A stretch of DNA of 64,000 bases from assembly GCF_006542275.1 (NCBI RefSeq), contig NZ_CP041217.1, positions 4,342,501 through 4,406,500 of the forward strand. The letters are read 5' to 3'. The notes below the pieces were generated by a model that was given only the letters and a program-made list of their open reading frames with translations, made no database searches and was not told the origin of the DNA. This document shows positions 8,588-18,076 of the stretch, piece by piece. Within the stretch, counting starts at the first letter, position 1; the number at the start of each line of letters is the position of its first letter. The position numbers were made by a program, and so were the translations under genes. The stretch is from Saccharibacillus brassicae. Lineage in GTDB: Bacteria; Bacillota; Bacilli; Paenibacillales; Paenibacillaceae.

Positions 8588-9247
8588 ATGGTCCGCAGAA
8601 CAGACTTTGACTCAGGATTGAACCAGCTTCGCGAACTGCTTATCCGTATGGGTAATCGCATGGACGAAGCATTGAAGGAAGCGGTCGAATCGCTCAAGAA
8701 CGACGACCTGGCCCAGGCCGAAGGCGTCATCCGCCGCGACGGCGAGCTGAACGCGCTGGAAGAAGAGATTTTGGAACTCGGCTCGCAGCTCATCATCACG
8801 CAGCAGCCCGTCGCCAAAGACCTTCGCCGCATCATCGTCGCATTCAAGATTTCCAGCGACCTGGAGCGCATGGGCGACCTGGCCCGCGACATCGCGAAAG
8901 TGACGATTCGCCTGGACGGCCAGCATACGGTCAAGCCGCTGGTCGACATTCCGCGCATGGCCGAGATTTCTTCGAGCATGATCTCGGAATCGCTGCGTTC
9001 GTACATGGACGAAAATACGGATCTGGCTTACAAAATGGCCAAAGACGACGACGAAGTGGACGAACTGTACGGCTCCATGCTGCGCGAGCTGTACACGCTG
9101 CTGATCGACAATCCGGAATCGGCTCCGCAGATGATGCTGATTCAGATGGTCGGCCGCTACATCGAACGGATCGCCGACCATGCGACGAACATCGGGGAGA
9201 ACGTCGTGTTTCTCGTGACCGGACACCGTCCGGACCTCAACTCCTGA
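8588..9247 (+). CDS. phoU: phosphate signalling regulator PhoU
   Basis: 219 residues. Two three-helix PhoU repeats each carry the metal-binding acidic pattern (DLERMGDLARDIAKV in repeat 1, YIERIADHATNIGENVVF in repeat 2). PhoU links the Pst transporter to PhoR and damps the Pho response when phosphate is plentiful. An AAGGAGGT ribosome binding site precedes the ATG. It is co-transcribed with pstB and followed by a strong terminator. B. subtilis 168 lacks phoU, so phosphate signalling here is closer to that of clostridia or E. coli. Confidence 0.95.
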   Translation: MVRRTDFDSGLNQLRELLIRMGNRMDEALKEAVESLKNDDLAQAEGVIRRDGELNALEEEILELGSQLIITQQPVAKDLRRIIVAFKISSDLERMGDLARDIAKVTIRLDGQHTVKPLVDIPRMAEISSSMISESLRSYMDENTDLAYKMAKDDDEVDELYGSMLRELYTLLIDNPESAPQMMLIQMVGRYIERIADHATNIGENVVFLVTGHRPDLNS

Positions 9248-9269
9248 TTGATCGCGCCATGCACGAACC

Positions 9270-9312
9270 GAACGCTTTTTCCGGCCTTTGCTGCCGGAGG
9301 AAGCGTTTTTTG
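9270..9312 (+). terminator. intrinsic terminator of pstB-phoU
   Basis: AACGCTT..TCCGGC pairs with GCCGGA..AAGCGTT, followed by TTTTT. Confidence 0.82.
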
Positions 9313-9427
9313 CTGCGAACGAGCCGCGGAAGCCGCCTGATTTTGCCTGCCCGTTTGCTTCCGGGTCCGGGATGGGTAAAAGGGGGAAAGGAACAAATCG
9401 CAAGCTGCGAGGAAGGAAGGATTTGCG

Positions 9428-10456
9428 ATGGACAATACCGGTCTTCCGCTTATACATAAGAGATCGTCCGATACCGAAGACAGCCGCGAATGGCGCTGGT
9501 ACCGTTTCGCCGACCATGCGGAAGCAAGCAGCCACCCGGACTGCATCCGCGACGAAGATACGGCCCGCTGGCTGGCGGACTCGACGGCGCGGACGCACAG
9601 CCGGACGCTGGCCATGACCCGGCCTCACCGGGGCGGCGACAATGTGCTCAACGGAACGCTTACGCTCGACATGACGCCGGACAAGCGCGATAACAATCTG
9701 CTGCTGCATTATTTCGTCAAAAAAGATCGGCTTATTCTCGTCGGCGGAAAAAATGCGGCGCTGACGCGCACGGACGAAGACGAACTGGTCGAAGCGATGC
9801 TGTCGTGCGCTGCGCCGGTCGAAGCGCTGTTGATGCTGCTGAGCGAGATTTTGGAATTCTTTTTTATCCAGTCCGATACGTTCGAACAGCACCTGCACGA
9901 GCTCGAAGAGCGGATGCGCTACCGCAACGACCGGCGCATCCTGCAGCAGACCGTCAACCTGCGCAATGATCTGACGTACTGGAATGCCCAGATCATCCCG
10001 ATCAAGGAGATCCGTTACGCTTCCGAAGAGACGTTCCGCCGGGAGCTGGAACATTCGGACGGCAAGCACGTGCTCGACCTGCGGCTGCGCCGGATCGGCA
10101 TGCTTCAGCGCGAGTACGACGAAGAACTCGATTCGCTGCTGCGGGTGGACGAGAACGTCACGAATTACCGCTCCAACGACATCATGAAGGCGCTGACCGT
10201 CTATACCGTCCTGCTGACGCCGACGACCGCGCTTGGCGCGATCTGGGGGATGAACTTCGAGCATATGCCGGAACTGTCCTGGCCGCTCGGCTACGCGTTT
10301 TCGCTTGCGGTCATTCTCTCGGCGACGGGAGCGACCTACTGGTGGCTCAAGAAAAGAGGGCTGACGGAAGACATCCTCAGCATGAACATGAAGCCGGGCA
10401 GCGGAAACGAACGGGCACGCGCGGGCAAAAAAAAGAAAAAGGAAGCCGAGTCCTGA
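9428..10456 (+). CDS. corA: CorA-family divalent cation transporter
   Basis: 342 residues, predicted Mg2+/Co2+ channel of the CorA/MIT family. A long cytoplasmic alpha/beta and helical funnel (about 1-275) leads to two C-terminal membrane helices. The selectivity motif GMN (GAIWGMNFEHMPE) closes the first helix. The tail is short and very lysine-rich. AAGGAAGGA precedes the ATG. It is separated from phoU by a terminator and from polA by another, so it is probably monocistronic. Divergence in the N-terminal half means the ion preference is uncertain. Confidence 0.88.
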   Translation: MDNTGLPLIHKRSSDTEDSREWRWYRFADHAEASSHPDCIRDEDTARWLADSTARTHSRTLAMTRPHRGGDNVLNGTLTLDMTPDKRDNNLLLHYFVKKDRLILVGGKNAALTRTDEDELVEAMLSCAAPVEALLMLLSEILEFFFIQSDTFEQHLHELEERMRYRNDRRILQQTVNLRNDLTYWNAQIIPIKEIRYASEETFRRELEHSDGKHVLDLRLRRIGMLQREYDEELDSLLRVDENVTNYRSNDIMKALTVYTVLLTPTTALGAIWGMNFEHMPELSWPLGYAFSLAVILSATGATYWWLKKRGLTEDILSMNMKPGSGNERARAGKKKKKEAES

Positions 10457-10525
10457 GCGGCGGCGCGCGGAAGCTTTGGCCGAGGGGCAGGCGCTTTCTT
10501 TTTCCGATAAAAAAAGGGGCTTTTT

Positions 10526-10560
10526 AGCCGGACTTTCGCGCAGGCGGCGTTCGGCTTTTT
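10526..10560 (+). terminator. intrinsic terminator of corA
   Basis: AGCCGGAC pairs with GTTCGGCT (one G-U pair), followed by TTTTT. Confidence 0.65.
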
Positions 10561-10615
10561 GTTCGTTTAATGGTATGATAGACAAACGAAGAAGACACCC
10601 AAGCGGAGGTTTTAC

Positions 10616-13309
10616 ATGACTAAATTAATGATGATCGACGGCAACAATTTGATCTACCGGGCATTCTACGGCATCACCGCCCCGCTCCAGACGGCCGACG
10701 GACGGCCGACCAACGCGGTCTACGGATTCATGCTGATGCTGCTGCGCCTGCTGCAGGACGAGAAGCCGACGCATATCCTCGTCACGTTCGACGCGGGCAA
10801 GGTGACGTTCCGCCACGAGACGTTCAGCGAGTACAAAGCGGGCCGCCAGAAGACGCCGCCCGAGCTGAGCACGCAGTTCCCGCTGCTCAAGGAACTGATC
10901 GAAGCGCTCGGCATCAAGCAGTACGAACTGGCCAACTACGAAGCCGACGACATCATGGGGACGCTGGCCCGGCTGGCCGACGAACAAGAGTGCGAGACGA
11001 TTATCGTCAGCGGCGACCAGGACGTGCTGCAGCTGGCATCGGCGCATGTGCGCATCAACCTGCTCAAGGGCAAAGGAGTCGGCGACGTGCTGCCGCACGG
11101 ACCGGAGCAGATTATGGAACGGTTCGGGCTCACTCCCCTGCAGATCATCGATCTCAAGGGATTGATGGGCGATTCGTCCGACAATATCCCCGGCGTGCCG
11201 GGCGTCGGCGAGAAGACGGCGCTCAAGCTGCTGCACGAGTACGGCAGCGTGGAGAACCTGCTGGAGAACACGGACAAGCTGAAAGGCAAACTCAAAGAGC
11301 GTATCGAAGACAATAAGGAAAGCGCCCTGCTGAGCAAAAAGTTGGCTACGATCTTCCGCGAAGTGCCGCTGCCGCTGGAATGGGACGAACTGGCTTACGG
11401 CGGCGCGGACCGCGAAGCCGCGGTGCCGGTGCTGCGCCAGCTGCAGTTCAACTCGCTGATCGAGAAGATCCCGTATGCGGACGGCGAAGACGGGGCGGAG
11501 ACGGACGAAGATCCGTTTGCCGAACCCGCTCCCAAGGCGGCCGACCGTCCGCCGCTCGACGTGCGGATCGCGGACGAGGACACACTCGGCGAGCTGGCGG
11601 AATTCCTGCCGCGCGTCAGCGTGATCCATGCGGAGACGCACGGGGACAATCCGCACCACGCGGAGCTTGTCGGACTGATGCTGCACGGGGAAGAACGTTA
11701 CGATTACGTGCCGTTCGAACTGCTCAAATCGCCCCAAGCCGCGCCGATTCTGGAATGGCTGGAAGATCCGGAAGCGCCCAAGAACGGCTATGACCTGCAT
11801 CGGCTCGACCTCGTGCTGCACTGGCACGGGATCGCTTTCGCGGGAGCGGCGTTCGATTCGCAGCTTGCGGCGTATCTGATCGATCCGACGGAGACGGCGA
11901 CGAACGTCAGCGGCCTGGCCGTCAAGTACGAACTGCCGGCGCTGACCGAAGACGACGAAGTGTACGGGCGCGGCGCTAAGTTCGCCTGGCCGGAAGCGGA
12001 GACGCTGGCCGCGCATTCGGCGCGCAAAGCCGAAGCGATCGAAGCGATCATTCCGAAGCAGCGCGAGCTGCTGGAACGCTTCGAGATGAACCGCCTGTTC
12101 TTCGAGCTGGAGATGCCGCTGTCGCGCATTCTGGCCGATATGGAGAAGCAGGGTATCGCGGTCAATCCGGAAGATCTGGAGAAGCTGGGCGGCGAATTCG
12201 AGATCGAGATCAAGCGGCTGCAATCGGAGATCTACGCTCATGCCGGCATGGAGTTCAATATCAATTCCACGCGCCAGCTCGGCGAGATCCTGTTCGACAA
12301 GCTGGGACTGCCGGCCAAAAAGAAGACCAAAACGGGCTATTCGACCGACGCCAAAGTGCTGGAAGAATTGGCGCCGCAGCATGAAATCGTGCAGATCATT
12401 TTGCAGTACCGCCAGCTGGCGAAGCTGCAGTCCACTTATATCGAAGGCCTGCTCAAGGAAATCCGTCCGGAGACGCGCAAGGTGCATACGTATTACCGCC
12501 AGGCGCTGACCGCGACCGGCCGGCTGAGCAGCCAGTATCCGAACCTCCAGAACATTCCGATCCGTCTGGAAGAAGGACGCAAGATCCGCAAAGCGTTTGT
12601 GCCGTCGGAACCGGGCTGGACGATTCTGGCCGCCGACTATTCGCAGATCGAACTGCGCGTGCTGGCGCATATTTCCGACGACGCGGGCTTGAAGGACGCG
12701 TTCCTGCACGACATGGACATCCATACGAAAACGGCGATGGACGTGTTCGGCGTGACCAGGGAAGAAGTCGATTCGAATATGCGCCGTTCGGCCAAAGCGG
12801 TCAACTTCGGTATCGTCTACGGGATCAGCGATTACGGATTGTCGCAGAACCTCGGTATTACCCGGGCGGAAGCGGCGAACTTCATCGAGCAGTATTTTGC
12901 CGTCTTCCAGGGCGTGCAGCAGTACATGCACGATATCGTCGAAGAAGCCAAAAAAGACGGATTCGTCAAAACGATGCTCGAACGCCGCCGATATTTGCCG
13001 GAGATTCACGCGAAGAACTTCGCGCTGCGTTCGTTCGCCGAACGGACCGCGATGAATACGCCGATCCAGGGCACCGCGGCCGATATTATCAAGCTTGCGA
13101 TGGTGCAGGTCGACGCCGTGCTGAACGAACGCGGCCTGAAAAGCCGCATGCTGCTTCAGGTACACGATGAATTGGTATTCGAAGTGCCGGAAGACGAACT
13201 GGAATTGATGAAGACACTCGTGCCGGAGACGATGGAAGGCGCGCTCAAGCTGTCCGTGCCGCTCAAAGCGGACGTAAGTTTCGGGGCGAACTGGTACGAA
13301 GCCAAATAA
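10616..13309 (+). CDS. polA: DNA polymerase I
   Basis: 897 residues. There is an N-terminal 5'-3' exonuclease (MMIDGNNLIYRAFYG, YEADDIMGTLA, GDSSDNIPGVPGVGEKTA), a degenerate 3'-5' exonuclease region, and a family A polymerase with motif A DYSQIELRVLAHIS, motif B RRSAKAVNFGIVYGISDYG and motif C QVHDELVFEV. The proofreading DxE is HAETH here (first Asp replaced), so proofreading is probably lost, as in other Bacillales enzymes. It acts in Okazaki fragment processing and excision repair. AGCGGAGG precedes the ATG. mutM follows 42 bp downstream, the usual Firmicute repair-operon order. Confidence 0.97.
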   Translation: MTKLMMIDGNNLIYRAFYGITAPLQTADGRPTNAVYGFMLMLLRLLQDEKPTHILVTFDAGKVTFRHETFSEYKAGRQKTPPELSTQFPLLKELIEALGIKQYELANYEADDIMGTLARLADEQECETIIVSGDQDVLQLASAHVRINLLKGKGVGDVLPHGPEQIMERFGLTPLQIIDLKGLMGDSSDNIPGVPGVGEKTALKLLHEYGSVENLLENTDKLKGKLKERIEDNKESALLSKKLATIFREVPLPLEWDELAYGGADREAAVPVLRQLQFNSLIEKIPYADGEDGAETDEDPFAEPAPKAADRPPLDVRIADEDTLGELAEFLPRVSVIHAETHGDNPHHAELVGLMLHGEERYDYVPFELLKSPQAAPILEWLEDPEAPKNGYDLHRLDLVLHWHGIAFAGAAFDSQLAAYLIDPTETATNVSGLAVKYELPALTEDDEVYGRGAKFAWPEAETLAAHSARKAEAIEAIIPKQRELLERFEMNRLFFELEMPLSRILADMEKQGIAVNPEDLEKLGGEFEIEIKRLQSEIYAHAGMEFNINSTRQLGEILFDKLGLPAKKKTKTGYSTDAKVLEELAPQHEIVQIILQYRQLAKLQSTYIEGLLKEIRPETRKVHTYYRQALTATGRLSSQYPNLQNIPIRLEEGRKIRKAFVPSEPGWTILAADYSQIELRVLAHISDDAGLKDAFLHDMDIHTKTAMDVFGVTREEVDSNMRRSAKAVNFGIVYGISDYGLSQNLGITRAEAANFIEQYFAVFQGVQQYMHDIVEEAKKDGFVKTMLERRRYLPEIHAKNFALRSFAERTAMNTPIQGTAADIIKLAMVQVDAVLNERGLKSRMLLQVHDELVFEVPEDELELMKTLVPETMEGALKLSVPLKADVSFGANWYEAK

Positions 13310-13351
13310 AAAATAAACGGTATATGCCCTTTAAGGAAAGGTGAGACAAGC

Positions 13352-14200
13352 ATGCCCGAATTACCCGAAGTCGAAACCGTCAAGCGGACGCTCAACGCGC
13401 TTGTCGCCGGAAAGGAAATTCGCAGCGTAACCGTATCGCTGCCGCGCATCGTGCGGCGTCCGGAAGATCCGCTGCTGTTCGCGGCGCTGCTGGAAGGCCA
13501 GACGATCGGAAGTATCGAACGGAGCGGCAAATTTCTGCGCTTCAATCTCGACGGATGGGTGATCGTGTCCCATCTGCGCATGGAAGGCCGTTACGGCCTG
13601 TACGACTCGGCCGATCCGGTCGAGAAGCATACGCATGTCATTTTCCATTTTACCGACGGAACGGAACTGCGCTATCGCGACGTCCGGCAGTTCGGCACGA
13701 TGGATCTGCTGCCGTCGGGCGAAGAATTCGCGGGCGCGCCGCTGCACAAGCTCGGCCTTGAGCCGCTGGCGCCGGAATTTACGGCCGAAGCGCTCGGGAA
13801 GAAGCTGGCCGGCAAGAAGACCCGGCTGAAGACGGTGCTGCTCAATCAGGAAGTCGTCGCCGGGATCGGCAACATCTACGTCGACGAGACGCTGTTTCGC
13901 GCCAAGCTGCACCCGGAACGCGCCGCGGGCAGCCTGAAGCCGGACGAGCTTGAACGGCTGCACCGCTGCATCGTCGATATTTTGACCGAAGCGGTCGCGG
14001 CCGGCGGATCGTCGGTCAAATCGTACGTCAACGGGCAGGGCGAATCCGGCTCGTTCCAGGATCAGCACCGGATCTACGGCCGCAAAGGCCAGCCCTGCCA
14101 CGACTGCGGCACGCCGATCGAGCGTATCGTCGTCGGCGGCCGCGGCACGCATTACTGCCCGCAGTGCCAGCCGGCGGGCCAAGGAGGGACCGAGGCATGA
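13352..14200 (+). CDS. mutM: formamidopyrimidine-DNA glycosylase (Fpg)
   Basis: 282 residues. The mature N-terminus PELPEVETVKRTL supplies the catalytic Pro2/Glu3 that excise 8-oxoguanine and FaPy lesions with beta,delta-lyase activity. NQEVVAGIGNIYVDE is the helix-two-turn-helix, and the C-terminal zinc finger is CHDCGTPIERIVVGGRG followed by YCPQC. AAGGAAAGGTGA precedes the ATG. Its stop overlaps the coaE start by 4 nt. Length and motifs are standard. Confidence 0.97.
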   Translation: MPELPEVETVKRTLNALVAGKEIRSVTVSLPRIVRRPEDPLLFAALLEGQTIGSIERSGKFLRFNLDGWVIVSHLRMEGRYGLYDSADPVEKHTHVIFHFTDGTELRYRDVRQFGTMDLLPSGEEFAGAPLHKLGLEPLAPEFTAEALGKKLAGKKTRLKTVLLNQEVVAGIGNIYVDETLFRAKLHPERAAGSLKPDELERLHRCIVDILTEAVAAGGSSVKSYVNGQGESGSFQDQHRIYGRKGQPCHDCGTPIERIVVGGRGTHYCPQCQPAGQGGTEA

Positions 14201-14793
14201 GAATCGGATTGACCGGAGGCATCGCGACCGGCAAAAGCACCGTGTCGCGGATGCTGCAGGCCCGGGGCGTGCACGTCGTCGACGCCGACGTCATCGCGCG
14301 GGACGTGATGAATCCGGGGCAGCCGCTGCTCGGCGCGGTCGCCAGCCGCTTCGGGGCGGAGTTCCTGCTCCCCGAAGGCGGGTTGGACCGCCGCCGCATG
14401 GCGGAGCATATCTTCAACCGCCCGGAAGAGCGCGCGGCATTGAACGCGATCGTCCATCCGGCGATCCGCGCCGAGATCCGCCGGCAGGTCGACGAGCGCG
14501 AAGCCGCCGATCCGAACGCGATCGTGGCGGCCGATATTCCGCTGCTGTACGAATCGGGCCTTGAAGAGCTGTACGAGCGGATCGTTGTCGTGTACGTGCC
14601 GCGCGAACTTCAGCTGACGCGCCTGATCCGGCGCGACGGCTTGTCGCCCGAGCAGGCGCAGAGCCGGCTGAACGCCCAGCTCGATATCGAAGACAAAAAG
14701 CGCAGAGCCGATTACGTCATCGACAACAGCGGCACGCCCGAAGAGACGGAGCGGCAGGTCGCGAGCCTGCTGGAGAGTCTGGAGTCGCGATGA
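14197..14793 (+). CDS. coaE: dephospho-CoA kinase
   Basis: 198 residues. It catalyses the last step of coenzyme A synthesis, phosphorylating the 3'-OH of dephospho-CoA. P-loop GGIATGKST lies near the N-terminus (8-16), followed by VVDADVIARDV, the lid region and LNAQLDIEDKKRRADYVIDN. AAGGAGGG sits inside the mutM end before the ATG at 14197. It overlaps mutM upstream and the lytic transglycosylase downstream by 4 nt each, so the three are translationally coupled. Confidence 0.96.
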   Translation: MRIGLTGGIATGKSTVSRMLQARGVHVVDADVIARDVMNPGQPLLGAVASRFGAEFLLPEGGLDRRRMAEHIFNRPEERAALNAIVHPAIRAEIRRQVDEREAADPNAIVAADIPLLYESGLEELYERIVVVYVPRELQLTRLIRRDGLSPEQAQSRLNAQLDIEDKKRRADYVIDNSGTPEETERQVASLLESLESR

Positions 14794-15350
14794 GAACGCT
14801 CAAGAAAAGATTCGTGCTGCCGCTGTTCCTGCTCGTGCTGGCTGCGCTCTTTTTCAACAGCGGATGGATGGCCTGGGTGTATCCGATCGGCTACAAGGAA
14901 GAGATCCGCGAACAGTCGAAGTCGTACGATATCGATCCGTTTCTGATCGCTTCGATCATCCGGGTCGAGACGAACTTCAAGCCGAGCAAGGAATCCCGCG
15001 TCGGCGCGCTGGGGATTATGCAGCTTATGCCGGATACGGCGGATTGGGCGATCGAGCAGGGCAAGCTGCCGGAAGCGACGCTTGAGCGGATCAAGCACGA
15101 ACCGGATACGAACATCCGGATCGGCACGTGGTATTTGCGCAATTTGACGGACCAGTTCGGCGACAATCGCCTGGCCGTTATGGCCGCCTACAACGCCGGG
15201 CCGGGCAACGTGAGAAAGTGGATGAAGGAAGGCACGTGGGACGGAACGCTCGAAAATGTGCGGGATATTCCGATCGGGGAGACCCGGCACTATGTACAGC
15301 GGGTCATTTACTATTATAATCAGTATACGAAGGTGTACGAGACGTTCTGA
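14790..15350 (+). CDS. membrane-anchored lytic transglycosylase (SLT domain)
   Basis: 186 residues. One N-terminal membrane helix (about 7-27) leads into an exported SLT/goose-lysozyme-like domain. The catalytic Glu is in IIRVETNFKPSKESR, followed by GALGIMQLMPDTADW and MAAYNAGPGNVRKW. It cleaves peptidoglycan glycan strands with 1,6-anhydro product formation. The start overlaps the coaE stop. Presence between coaE and nrdR is common in Paenibacillaceae and Bacillaceae. Confidence 0.93.
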   Translation: MRTLKKRFVLPLFLLVLAALFFNSGWMAWVYPIGYKEEIREQSKSYDIDPFLIASIIRVETNFKPSKESRVGALGIMQLMPDTADWAIEQGKLPEATLERIKHEPDTNIRIGTWYLRNLTDQFGDNRLAVMAAYNAGPGNVRKWMKEGTWDGTLENVRDIPIGETRHYVQRVIYYYNQYTKVYETF

Positions 15351-15404
15351 ATCGGAAGCGGCAGAGAGGGTCCCGGCTGCCTGTAGAAAGGAAGTGAAAC
15401 TCGT

Positions 15405-15875
15405 TTGAAATGCCCTTATTGCGACTATAGCGGAACGAGAGTGCTGGATTCGAGACCGGCTAACGAAAACAAATCGATCCGCAGGCGGCGCGAATGCGAG
15501 AGCTGCGGCCGGAGATTCACGACGTTCGAGATGGTGGAAGAGACGCCGCTGATCGTGATCAAAAAAGACGGCAGCCGCGAGGAATTCAGCCGCGACAAAA
15601 TTTTGCGCGGGCTGATCCGTGCCTGCGAGAAGCGTCCGGTGTCGGTCGAACAGTTGGAGACGATCGTGTCCCGCGTCGAGCGCTCGCTGCGCAACACGGC
15701 CGTGGCCGAGATCGAGAGCCGCCATATCGGCGAGCAGGTCATGCAGGAATTGTATCCGGTCGACGAAGTCGCCTACGTGCGCTTCGCTTCCGTGTACCGG
15801 CAGTTCAAAGACATCAACATGTTCATGAAAGAACTCAAGACGCTGCTGTCGAGAGACGGCGAAATGGAGCGTTGA
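15405..15875 (+). CDS. nrdR: transcriptional repressor NrdR
   Basis: 156 residues. The start is TTG at 15405, chosen because NrdR proteins begin directly with the zinc ribbon (here [16 protein letters not shown] .. [12 protein letters not shown]). An ATP-cone domain follows ([20 protein letters not shown]) and senses dATP/ATP. It represses ribonucleotide reductase genes through NrdR boxes; none of those genes is in this window. AAAGGAAGTG lies upstream. It is the last gene of the polA cluster and is followed by a terminator. Confidence 0.97.
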   Translation: MKCPYCDYSGTRVLDSRPANENKSIRRRRECESCGRRFTTFEMVEETPLIVIKKDGSREEFSRDKILRGLIRACEKRPVSVEQLETIVSRVERSLRNTAVAEIESRHIGEQVMQELYPVDEVAYVRFASVYRQFKDINMFMKELKTLLSRDGEMER

Positions 15876-15919
15876 ACGTTCGACGTTGCAAGAGCATGGA
15901 TTCGTAGGCTTGACCGCAA

Positions 15920-15959
15920 AGCGTCCGTTTTCCCGATCGGGAACAACGGACGTTTTTTT
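15920..15959 (+). terminator. intrinsic terminator after nrdR
   Basis: CGTCCGTT pairs with AACGGACG around a GC-rich loop, followed by TTTTTTT. Confidence 0.88.
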
Positions 15960-15998
15960 GCCTTATTTTAAAAAAAGGATATACAACACAACTGTTAC

Positions 15999-16022
15999 AG
16001 TGTACTATTTAAGTATAACACT
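15999..16022. promoter_or_regulatory. candidate operator of the YtrA-type GntR regulator
   Basis: AGTGT (15999-16003) and ACACT (16018-16022) form an inverted repeat with a 14-bp spacer that itself holds TACT/AGTA symmetry. It lies in the AT-rich leader 127 bp before the gntR gene. YtrA-family operators are of the AGTGTA-N-TACACT type, so autoregulation is plausible. Confidence 0.5.
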
Positions 16023-16148
16023 AGTACATGGGAATAAAGAAAAGGCGTGTATCCGTATATCCGTATAGGCGTTATTCGAAGTCCGGCATGAATGAACAGG
16101 AGCTGCGCCGTGAAGCGACCGGCCTGCGGAAAGGTGTGAACGTCAAAC

Positions 16149-16535
16149 GTGACGATCGAATTCGATAACCGTCTGCCGATTTATTTGCAGATCATGAATG
16201 ATATCAAGCGGCAGATCGTAACCGGCAAGCTCGGACCGGGAGAGAAGATGCCTTCGGTGCGCGAGTTGGCGTCCGAGCTGAAGATCAATCCGAACACGAT
16301 TCAGCGTACGTTCCAGGAGCTTGAGCGCGAAGGCATCGCCGAGAGCCGCCGGGGATTGGGACGATTCGTGACAAGCGAGGATGAGAAAATTATGAGCATC
16401 AAAAAAGAAATGGCGTCCGAACTGCTGGAACATTTTATCGGCGGGATGCGGGAGCTTGGGTTCGACCCGGAACATATCGTGCAAATCGTGTCCGAATCGG
16501 TAGAAGACGGGCAGAAGGAAACGGGAGGGCGTTAA
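16149..16535 (+). CDS. GntR-family transcriptional regulator, YtrA subfamily
   Basis: 128 residues. The N-terminal winged helix of the GntR type (LPIYLQIMNDIKRQIVTGKL, LKINPNTIQRTFQELEREG) is followed by only a short helical dimerisation tail, which defines the YtrA subfamily. Start GTG at 16149. Such regulators normally repress the ABC transporter encoded with them, and the next gene starts 1 bp after the stop. The inducer is unknown; in B. subtilis YtrA responds to cell-wall antibiotics. Confidence 0.9.
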   Translation: MTIEFDNRLPIYLQIMNDIKRQIVTGKLGPGEKMPSVRELASELKINPNTIQRTFQELEREGIAESRRGLGRFVTSEDEKIMSIKKEMASELLEHFIGGMRELGFDPEHIVQIVSESVEDGQKETGGR

Positions 16536-16536
16536 C

Positions 16537-17238
16537 GTGGAACCATTGCTCAAAGTCGAAGCACTTCACAAAAGATACGGGAACAAGACGGCGCTGCGCG
16601 AAGTTTCGCTGCAGATCGAGCCGGGGCGGATTGTCGGTCTGGTCGGCAGCAACGGAAGCGGCAAATCGACGCTGATGCGTATCGTCGCCGGGCTGCTGAT
16701 GCCCGAGTCCGGCAGCGTGCGTATTCGGGGACATCGGCCCGGGACACGCTCCAAATCGCTCGTGTCGTTCATGCCGGATCATCCGTCGTTCGAATCGTGG
16801 ATGACCGTGGCCGATGCCTTGAAGTTCCAGCAGGATTTCTTCGCCGATTTCGATACGGACAAATCAGAGCGCATGCTGGAGTTTATGCGGCTGTCGCGTT
16901 CGGACAAGATCGCGTCGCTGTCCAAAGGCATGCAGGAGCGGCTTCAGCTTACGCTGGCCTTGTCGCGCCGGGCCGCGCTGTACCTGCTCGACGAGCCGAT
17001 CGGCGGCGTCGACCCGGTCGCCCGCGACCATATTCTCGATGCGCTGATCGAGTTCTACGAAGAAGACAGCAGCGTCATCGTATCCACGCATCTCATTGCC
17101 GATATCGAACGCATCTTTGACGAGGTGCTGATGATCCGAGGCGGCAGCCTGATCCTGCAGGGAGACGCCGAACAGATCCGTCTGACTTCCGGTAAAAGTA
17201 TCGATCAACTTTTTAAGGAGATGTATGCCGAATGTTAA
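16537..17238 (+). CDS. ABC transporter ATP-binding protein (YtrB-like)
   Basis: 233 residues. Walker A is GSNGSGKST, the Q-loop region is SFMPDHPSFESWMTV, and the signature LSKGMQERLQLTLAL has SKG in place of SGG, typical of the YtrB/EcsA group. Walker B is LYLLDEPIGGVDP and the switch STHLIADIE. Start GTG, preceded by GGGAGGG. It sits between the GntR regulator and a membrane protein whose start overlaps its end by 7 nt, so it is likely half of a small exporter or sensing transporter. Confidence 0.93.
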   Translation: MEPLLKVEALHKRYGNKTALREVSLQIEPGRIVGLVGSNGSGKSTLMRIVAGLLMPESGSVRIRGHRPGTRSKSLVSFMPDHPSFESWMTVADALKFQQDFFADFDTDKSERMLEFMRLSRSDKIASLSKGMQERLQLTLALSRRAALYLLDEPIGGVDPVARDHILDALIEFYEEDSSVIVSTHLIADIERIFDEVLMIRGGSLILQGDAEQIRLTSGKSIDQLFKEMYAEC

Positions 17239-18002
17239 ACTTGTTGAAATACGATTTGAAGCGCGATGCTTTCGTTCTGCTCGGCGTGGCGGCCGCCCTG
17301 ATTCTGGTGCAGCTCTCTATTGAAGTCGGAGGCCGGTCCCTGGCTGAACCGGTCGGTAATCGATTCGGGCTGGTCCTGCTTACGTACCTGCTGGCAGCGA
17401 TTGTGCTGCTTATGCTGGCCTGCCGAAGTTTTCGGGAAAATATCCGCTTATCCGGTCGTCGACTGCTGCCGCTCGGCAGCCTGAATTATGTCGGCTCCGC
17501 TGCGCTGTACGCCCTGCTGAACGGAGCGGCGCTGCTGCTGCTCGCCGGTCTGCACACCTTGTATTACCGGCAGACCGGACTGCTGAACGAACTTCAACAG
17601 CAGGGGTATATCTCGATCGGCAGCGTTGATGTTCATGCTTCTACGGCGTGGACGGTCTTCCTGGCAGGGCTCAGTATAACGTGGTCGGTGATCCTGCTGC
17701 TGTCCGTCATTTTTCTGGTCATTTCCGTTACGGAAAGTTTGCAGGCCAAATCGAAGAACCTGATCGGCATCCTGATCTTTTTCGCGATTGGCTTGGTTCT
17801 GACCGTGATCGAAAGCGCGTTGTTCGGCAGCAGTGCCAGCCATGCGATTCCGCAGCTGAATACCGAGGGTCCGGCCATGCTGTGGATGCAGGCTCGGGGA
17901 TTGAACGCAGGCTGGGTCGCTTTCTTGTTCGAGCTTGCGGTCATTGCGGCATTCGTAACGCTGACTGCCCGCTTGATCGACCGCAAAGTCAAAATTGCAT
18001 AA
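17232..18002 (+). CDS. ABC transporter permease-like membrane protein
   Basis: 256 residues with about six hydrophobic helices (for example VAAALILVQLSIEV, VLLTYLLAAIVLLMLAC, ILLLSVIFLVISV, LIGILIFFAIGLVL). The first residues (MLNLLKYDLKRD) match the start of ABC-2 type membrane subunits partnered with YtrB-like ATPases. The ATG lies inside the end of the ATPase gene, preceded by AAGGAGATG. The transported substrate is unknown. A strong terminator ends the three-gene operon. Confidence 0.82.
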   Translation: MLNLLKYDLKRDAFVLLGVAAALILVQLSIEVGGRSLAEPVGNRFGLVLLTYLLAAIVLLMLACRSFRENIRLSGRRLLPLGSLNYVGSAALYALLNGAALLLLAGLHTLYYRQTGLLNELQQQGYISIGSVDVHASTAWTVFLAGLSITWSVILLLSVIFLVISVTESLQAKSKNLIGILIFFAIGLVLTVIESALFGSSASHAIPQLNTEGPAMLWMQARGLNAGWVAFLFELAVIAAFVTLTARLIDRKVKIA

Positions 18003-18076
18003 ACGGATTTGAACCGTGCAGGCGAAAAAAGAAAACAAACGGCCTATCAAGCGGACAGGTTCCCGAAAAATCGCAT

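Noticed and set aside
10625-13165. Very long open frame antisense to polA
   Set aside because: Codon-position GC bias of the polA gene leaves the opposite strand free of stops; the product is Arg/His/Gln-rich with no domain. The same applies to long antisense frames over htpG, the SNF2 gene, clpE and nirB.
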